Below are positions 57,901-64,000 of a stretch of DNA of 64,000 nt, one piece after another. Each line of letters begins with the position of its first letter. Positions within the stretch are counted from its first letter, which is position 1. The stretch is from Apostichopus japonicus. Its lineage: Eukaryota; Echinodermata; Holothuroidea; Aspidochirotida; Stichopodidae. The stretch is taken from NCBI RefSeq assembly GCF_037975245.1, contig NC_092568.1:9511501-9575500 (forward strand), in the 5' to 3' direction. The translations under genes and the position numbers were made by a program. Below the pieces are notes generated by a model. It did not search any database, was not told the origin of the DNA, and worked only from the letters and a program-made list of their open reading frames with translations.

Positions 57901-58046
57901 CTTTTCAGCGACGTGCTCAACGTATATATTTTCACCGAGAGCCAATTGTTTCGTCCTCTCAAGTTTGTGCTGAGCAGGGAAAGATTTAATGAGCTGTTGT
58001 AAACGCTTGCTTGGAAAGACATCCTCTGTACATACATAGACAGCAC
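54960..58046 (-). CDS. XRCC3: XRCC3, RAD51 paralogue, last three exons (5' part beyond window)
   Basis: Minus-strand exons: 57901-58046 (146 bp), 56625-56837 (213 bp), 54960-55211 (252 bp, stop TGA at 54962-54960). Phases agree (2 bases of a split Gly, then 0, 0). First exon: AVYVCTEDVFPSKRLQQL ... ENIYVEHVAEK, matching the XRCC3 segment just after Walker A. Second: 'LVKLLVVDSVAALFR', the Walker B strand (hhhhD), then 'RAKSLQKFGAQLHELA' and 'VVCVNQ'. Third: 'FVPALGLTWSNQVQTRL' (RecA-fold core) and the C-terminal 'EGDGIRGLR'. XRCC3 pairs with RAD51C in the CX3 complex and works in RAD51-dependent homologous recombination in the nucleus. About 202 residues are present. The N-terminal domain and the Walker A exon were not found in 58047-64000 and must lie beyond it. 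The intron at 55212-56624 contains a pair of inverted MITEs. Confidence 0.93.
55233..55599. mobile_element. TTAA MITE, copy B, XRCC3 intron
   Basis: 367 bp from TTAAAGGCATTGAAGACCCG to 'gcgcgagtcttcacaccatTTAA'. Starts 21 bp from the splice acceptor of the last XRCC3 exon. Opposite in orientation to copy C. Confidence 0.8.
55818..56190. mobile_element. TTAA MITE, copy C, inverted relative to copy B
   Basis: 373 bp from TTAAAGGGTGTGAAGACTCG to 'gcgagtcttcaataccttTAA'. The inner sequence is the reverse complement of copy B. Only 218 bp separate the two, in the same intron. Confidence 0.8.
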
Positions 58047-59012
58047 CTGTGATAAACAGAAATGTAAATTCTAAAGTGAGTTATTACCAGAGAGAGATCA
58101 ATTCTGTTTATAACAAAACTGCTGATTTATTTATTGAGTATATAGATGTAGAGGCAGACTGACCAGTGAAGACAAAAGTTTTACAAAAGAAACATCAGAC
58201 AAGTTGATAATAATTGGTAAAACTAAAACCTTTTTTGATAATACTCATTTTTATACTTCTCCCTTTATCTCACAATTCACATTCTTAAGGTTTATGATTC
58301 TTATCATGACTATTGTCCTCATAACTGCGAGGAGTTTCTCTTCACATGTAAACATGTTTACTTGCAACAATGATTTCAATCTATAACCAATTAACAAAGT
58401 CTGTTCTTTTGTGATCTCTGTGTTCTTTTGTCAGTCTGCTTCTAGAAATCCTCCTGTGAGAATGGAAACAGCAGAGTTTACAAACCATAGGTGGGGACTG
58501 GGAGGATGGGGAGGGGAGGATGGGGAGAATGGGGAGGGTTATCTAACGCCTGTATAATCCGTGATTTATACTAAGTACATCAAGATAATCATGTAATAGG
58601 AAAGCAATGATCATTTTCAAGATGGTAGGAACATTAATCACAGCCACAAAAAAAATGTGTCAATATGGACTTTCAAAGGCCAAACATTCTTCCCTTTGAA
58701 CATGCTAACATAATACATACAGCATGGAGTCTGGGGTAGAATTTGAACATTTCCTCAAAGATCACAATCCCACCTAATTATGGGCTTGATTTCTATGTAG
58801 TCCTGTGTTTTTTTGTTTTAACTCTTTTTTTTCTAAGTCTATTTTTTTGTCTTTATTTATTTCTTAAATTTCTATTTTTTTTTTCCTAACAGAGAACACA
58901 AGTTCTTTAATGTAGTCACTCATTTTAGTGAAAAAATATTAACAAATATTAAAACCACCTTAGATACATCACCTACACATATATCACCTACACATATACA
59001 TGTATATATGTA

Positions 59013-59065
<53 letters not shown>

Positions 59066-59078
59066 GTATTTGTATATG

Positions 59079-59128
<50 letters not shown>

Positions 59129-59134
59129 TGTATA

Positions 59135-59201
<67 letters not shown>

Positions 59202-62200
59202 CACCGTGAATGGTTGAAACTGGTGCTGTGTTGTTGGTCAAACTACCCCTTTTTCATTCAGAAGGCACCTACACCATCGTCACACTTAATTCTACTAACT
59301 ATTCTTCCCACCTCCCTTGTTAGACAACAAAAGACTTTGAAATCAGTCAAGTATAAAAAAATGGCGGGAAAAGAACGTTGCTATAATTTGTGAAAAGAGC
59401 CTAACACTTTGCATTCATCAAAGTGCAATGTCCCGGCCTCTCTAAATAAATCACCACAGAAAGGTCCATGGTTAACAATTGACAAATAATTCACAAATTG
59501 AACAGAAGGAAAATTCATCTAAAAACCCAAAATAGCTGCAGCAGAAGAGAGGTGTCTGCGGGCAACCGAAATTGCTTACAATATTGGACGGTGAACACGC
59601 CTATATATATATATATATATTTGAAATTGTAGTGAGTTGGAAAATATATACACTACTCAGTGGGTAACATATATAGCATACTGCCAGTTAAGTTGAACAG
59701 GTGGTATCAGTTCAGTATAGGATGGGATGACTCAATGAGACAGGAATTTCAGTGTTTTACTCAGAAAATGTTCAAAGTTTACCAAAATAACTCACTGTCT
59801 TTCTTCACTTTATAAAGGGAGCTTTTTTTGGGGGGTGGGGGGGTGGGGGTGGTGGAATTGGACTCACTGTAGTCATAGGCGTAGGAGCCCAGTTTGACTT
59901 GGGGAGGGGGCTGTAACGACTTGCCCGAAAAATATGACCAAAATTTTCGTGTGCTCCGTGGCGTGAAACATCGTAATCTACATATCATATAGGAATGCAT
60001 CGGTTATTGCATCGCATGCCAATTACATGCAATCATATGCCGTGTTATTACCCTTCTATATCGGTTACAATTTTTCGGGAAGTAGTTACAATAATAATGA
60101 TCATAATAATATAAGTTTAACCATTGAAAAACACATTGCAATTTATTTTTCTTTCAGTAAGTGCCCAAAAAATTCTCCTCATAATGCCCGAATTTTCACA
60201 AATATATTTGCTTGGGGGGGCTGCTGTAGTTGCAAGAAGTGCTGTACTACGAAACACAAGTGAAGGTACTTAAAACGATTGGTTTGACATTTCAACAGTT
60301 TCAAAAGATCTCTTCTACAAGAAATTATACCACTAGTGATCAACTCATGGTGCCGTTATGAAGTCAGAGCCTGTAGTTTGTAAATTTTCGCGGACTAGAT
60401 TGGAGCAGATATGAGAAGAGCCCTCTGTTGAAGTTGGTCATGGCTGGAGAGCACAATTCCCAATATATTTATCAGCCAGACCTTGTTTTCATATATCAAT
60501 ATTACTCATAAAGCAACCAAAAAAAAAGGAGAAAAAAAATTGTAAAACTACAAATCCATTTTACTTTCCCATCATTATTTTGAAATGAAGTTCAAACTTA
60601 GTCAAGCCAAATGAACTACATTGTTCAATTATCATAGTGTTGGATTTTACTTCTGAATAACAAACAAATGATTCATCAACTAACCATAAGGAAGAACAGC
60701 TTAAATCATTTTGACGTACCCACTAACATAACATAACTTAATTATTACTAACATAATTATGACCCACTAACATAATTATGCCCCTTCGATGGGCTCAGTT
60801 GTGCAGGTTTATGAAAAATTAAGTGTAAGAGGAATGATCATCTTTGACACTGTATATATCTTACTTCCTCTATATGATCCTCACCAATGGCAGCCGTGCA
60901 CATTATACATATGCATGATGATAACCACATATGGCTGAGATCTTCAACCATGCTCTAGATATATATCTTTGCAAGCATAAAAGTAACAAATAGTGATTAC
61001 TCTGCCATTTTAGATAGCTTGTGTTATGGTTACACACAACTGCTTCAAAACAGCTTTTATTGAGTTAAGGTTCCTCATTTCCTCAAAATTAGGGTTGCAA
61101 ATTGATTCAATATTTTAAAGACACACCTTCCCAAGCTTCGTCACCAAAATGAATATTATCCTACTCAACTTAACTTCCGTTATGAACATTTTGTTGCTCA
61201 CACACACACCTTTTTCACGTCGGTATCAAAGCAATATTATGCAATAACCAACAGCTTAAATTTTATCAAAAATGAAATTTTTCCCCTCATCATTTGAGAT
61301 GGAACACGATTTATACTCAGTCTTAATGAAGTACTTTGTAATACGATTTTGATGTAGGATACCAAAAAACAAAACTTGTAACTTTAGTATGAAAAACAAA
61401 ATTCCTTTTTGCTAAACTGATTGCAAAAGAGATGAACTTGGGGCACTTAACCTAGGCTGATAACACTTTCAGGGTGAAAGCACAGCTAAAAGTCATTTAT
61501 ACAGAACACTGCCAAATATCTGAAGTGAAATGTCAAGCAGAACACCTTTAGGGTGATTACGTCATAAAATGTAAACAGCAGACAGCTGATCACAGTAAGA
61601 TTCACCAATAGCAATGGTAAAGAAACACTGCCCTCATTATTGATGGGACTAAATCTTGAGTAATACGTGAGTTGATGTAAAGAGGCTTAACCAAATTTCA
61701 TTAGAAAAGAGATCTCCAGTGCATTAGATATTTCCAATGTGTTTGGGACATTTTTCGATTACTTTTCAATAATGTAAATTCCATTAACAATGATGTTTCT
61801 TAGTTGAGCTTGTTTTCAGTTCAACTTCAATAAAAGAGAGAAAAGTCAAAATATGGAAAATATCAAATTTGCATTTGAGAAATAGTACTAATAAGAAAAG
61901 TGTCCAGGCCACCAGACCTTCATAATCTAAATGGATTTCCCTTTACATTTACAGGTTAAATTTTGCTGATTTGGTGAACAAATCTAAAAGAGTTTCTCTT
62001 GTCTCATCAGTTCCAATCTGGCTAAGTTTAGTATAATCTAAGTCATTGGGAATTCAATGACAAAGCTCAAACAGCTCCTTTAATGAATGGGATCCTGATA
62101 AACAGTTCTCTTTTCATCACCCTTTTGTGTGTGTTGTAAGTAGAGACAGGTGTTATGAAGTGATAAATATTCAGGCTTAGAATTTAACACTTTTAGCCAC

Positions 62201-64000
62201 TTGTTGAAAAATGCCAGTTCATAAAAAGTACAATAACAAGAATCTCCTGGCTAAATTCTAATTCCCTCTTGCATTCTCCATGAATGAATACAAAAACAAA
62301 TCACATTTGCACTGTAGAAATATGCAAGTACTTTTGATTTTCTACCTGGCAATTGGTGATATCCACTGACACTTATAGCCAGTAAATAGCCTGAAGTTTG
62401 AGGCCTGATTATGTCTGTAAATGAGAGCAACCATTAAAGGAGTAATCCATCTCTCTGATTACAGACACTTTTCTTGTTTCTAAGGCACAAATACAAATGA
62501 AAAAACAAAAAATTGCACTTTTGTTCAGAAAAATTCACCGGGGGACCCTTGACCGTTTGGCTTTAAAATCAAGCCAAGCTTCCTGTGCCAATTCACTGAT
62601 GGTAGCCAATAGGTCTCTCCAGTGTACAGTCTTGCATTGACCAACTACTTCAAACAAGAAATACTACTTTTTTTGTCTTATCCTGTTATCTTCCAGGTTC
62701 AGAAGAGGAAACGGTCATTTCCACTGAAACCGTGTGTGGAGTTATTATTATCCTTCTAGCCGCAAATTTTCACACAGGAAAAGCACGATGGCTGATCAAT
62801 ACTTATATTGTCTGCTTCATTAATTCCATGACCACACACTGAGGACAAACCCAGTATCTGTCACAAGTACTACTACTTGGTGTGAATTTTGTTTTACTTT
62901 ATAAATCAAATTCAAGTAAGATCTGGCCATGTAAATTTGCACCATTTTACTTTGGAATTTCATTTTGGAGTAGAAAATAAAAGGCATCTGCATTTGCCTG
63001 TCAGTTAAAAAGCTAATCCAATTGCCCTGGTCGATTATGTATGCTATGTACTCTGTTGCACGAAAATTAGCTGTTGACATTTCTCGTCAAGGTAAACTCT
63101 TAGAGCTTATCAAGCACATTTCTTTCAGCTAAAGTACCTATTATCTAAGCACTAGCATTTTGTCACCATGCCTATTAAATTGTGAAAGTTCTGTCATCTG
63201 CTTACTTATTCTTTTACATATATTTTAAGAGGAGTAAGTACAGGAAATTGTTGTTTTAACACTTTAACCCTTATCAAAACTGCTCTTCTAAACAACCTTC
63301 TGGGAAGAACTGATAGTTGTTTGTCAAGGATATATAGATATATACAAACAGTATATCCTACTCCCCCCCATAGAGTATGTGCTTCTGTACATGAATTTAA
63401 AAACAACTCCAAGAAGTGGGTGTGCAGTTTATAAAGATTATGGCAATGGGTTGAACTATGGCATTCTGTACTTTTTATATATTTTTTTCTTCTTCTTTTT
63501 TTTTTTTCTTCTGGCAGTATGACTGCATTGATGCATTCCTATCTCAAGCTTGACTACTGTTGTTTTTCTCAAAAGATCCATTAGAATTATTCACCAACTT
63601 GACACATGGAATATATATATAGCTTGTTTAGTTGGTTTGGCAATTAGGAAACTTGACCTGTTGTTGCGATGAGGTACCTTGCAGTGCAATAACACATTTG
63701 TAACATTAAGGAGGGGTTGCACAACATTCTTTCATGTGTGGTAAATTTAAAACTCCTGTAAAATGACGAACCCTGATGGCGTTTATTACTTTTACAAATT
63801 TTCGGGCTTATGGTAAGGTTCAAATGTCATTTTCTCTCAACCTGTAAACATACTTATAGTATATGCTTTTGTGAAGTGCTGTTTTGTATTTTTGAAGTTA
63901 TCTATCATTAACATAAACATGAAAGCCAGCAAGTTGAGTGATCCTTGCCTTATTAATTTATATATGGAATCACCCAAACTAATAGAGGAACTGAGTGAAA
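58047..64000. other. Probable long XRCC3 intron
   Basis: The exon at 58046 starts mid-codon, so an upstream exon exists. No Walker A-type sequence (G-K-T) was found on the minus strand up to 64000. Contains the 58990 microsatellite, short poly-A/T runs and a G-rich stretch at 59826-59850. Confidence 0.5.
58990..59202. repeat. TATATG-type microsatellite, ~210 bp
   Basis: TA repeats with regular G insertions (tatatatatgtatatatatg). Long Y/I frames here are artefacts. Confidence 0.95.

Noticed and set aside
58920..59393. Poly-Tyr/Ile frames on both strands
   Set aside because: Translations of the TATATG microsatellite.
62696..62846. Possible terminal exon after 'ttccag' on the plus strand with a hydrophobic stretch (VIIILLAANF)
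   Set aside because: No upstream exon, no family match and no poly(A) context; considered coincidental.

Overview
The window is nuclear DNA from an animal. It is AT-rich, and its genes have small exons (52-213 bp), GT-AG introns of 0.4-3 kb, abundant microsatellites and minisatellites, and many short non-autonomous DNA transposons. The protein sequences fit an invertebrate deuterostome. A marine echinoderm-like animal (sea cucumber or sea urchin type) is my inference from overall texture and is not proven by any single marker.

Four protein-coding genes are supported by exon-by-exon reading with matching splice phases. (1) 545-5709, plus strand: the 3' half of a CD36/scavenger-receptor-class-B family gene, with five exons in the window. 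(2) 19680-31640, plus strand: a complete 12-exon, 514-residue CD36-family gene. Its cysteine pattern, ten glycosylation sequons and C-terminal acidic dileucine signal (E-R-S-P-L-L) point to a LIMP-2/SCARB2-type lysosomal protein. (3) 42868-48522, plus strand: a complete 4-exon, 156-residue SYNJ2BP/OMP25 gene, with a PDZ domain and a C-terminal tail anchor. (4) 54960-58046, minus strand: the last three exons of the RAD51 paralogue XRCC3, whose 5' exons lie beyond the window. Genes 1 and 2 are a tandem paralogous pair. Their shared exons are 119, 74 and 52 bp with identical phases, but their cytoplasmic tails differ completely. The four genes do not form an obvious pathway.

The rest is intron and intergenic DNA shaped by mobile elements. 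These include 8-bp-TSD hAT-type MITEs at 776, 6950, 17359 and 18472; a decayed hAT copy with a transposase C-terminus near 41.2 kb; four copies of a TTAA-flanked MITE at 17095, 43426, 55233 and 55818; a 658-bp element with a perfect 10-bp TSD in SYNJ2BP intron 1; an AACGTT-rich MITE at 41.9 kb; and a tRNA-like SINE at 21.3 kb. One hAT MITE is nested inside a TTAA MITE, and another splits a 74-bp tandem repeat. Two small elements carry hammerhead-ribozyme-like cores: 52961-53005 on the minus strand, beside a 127-bp near-perfect palindrome, and a pair at about 30.2 and 36.7 kb, of which the second is flanked by an 11-bp TSD. I rate these as the most interesting non-coding signals. No operons, CRISPR arrays, rRNA or true tRNA genes were seen.
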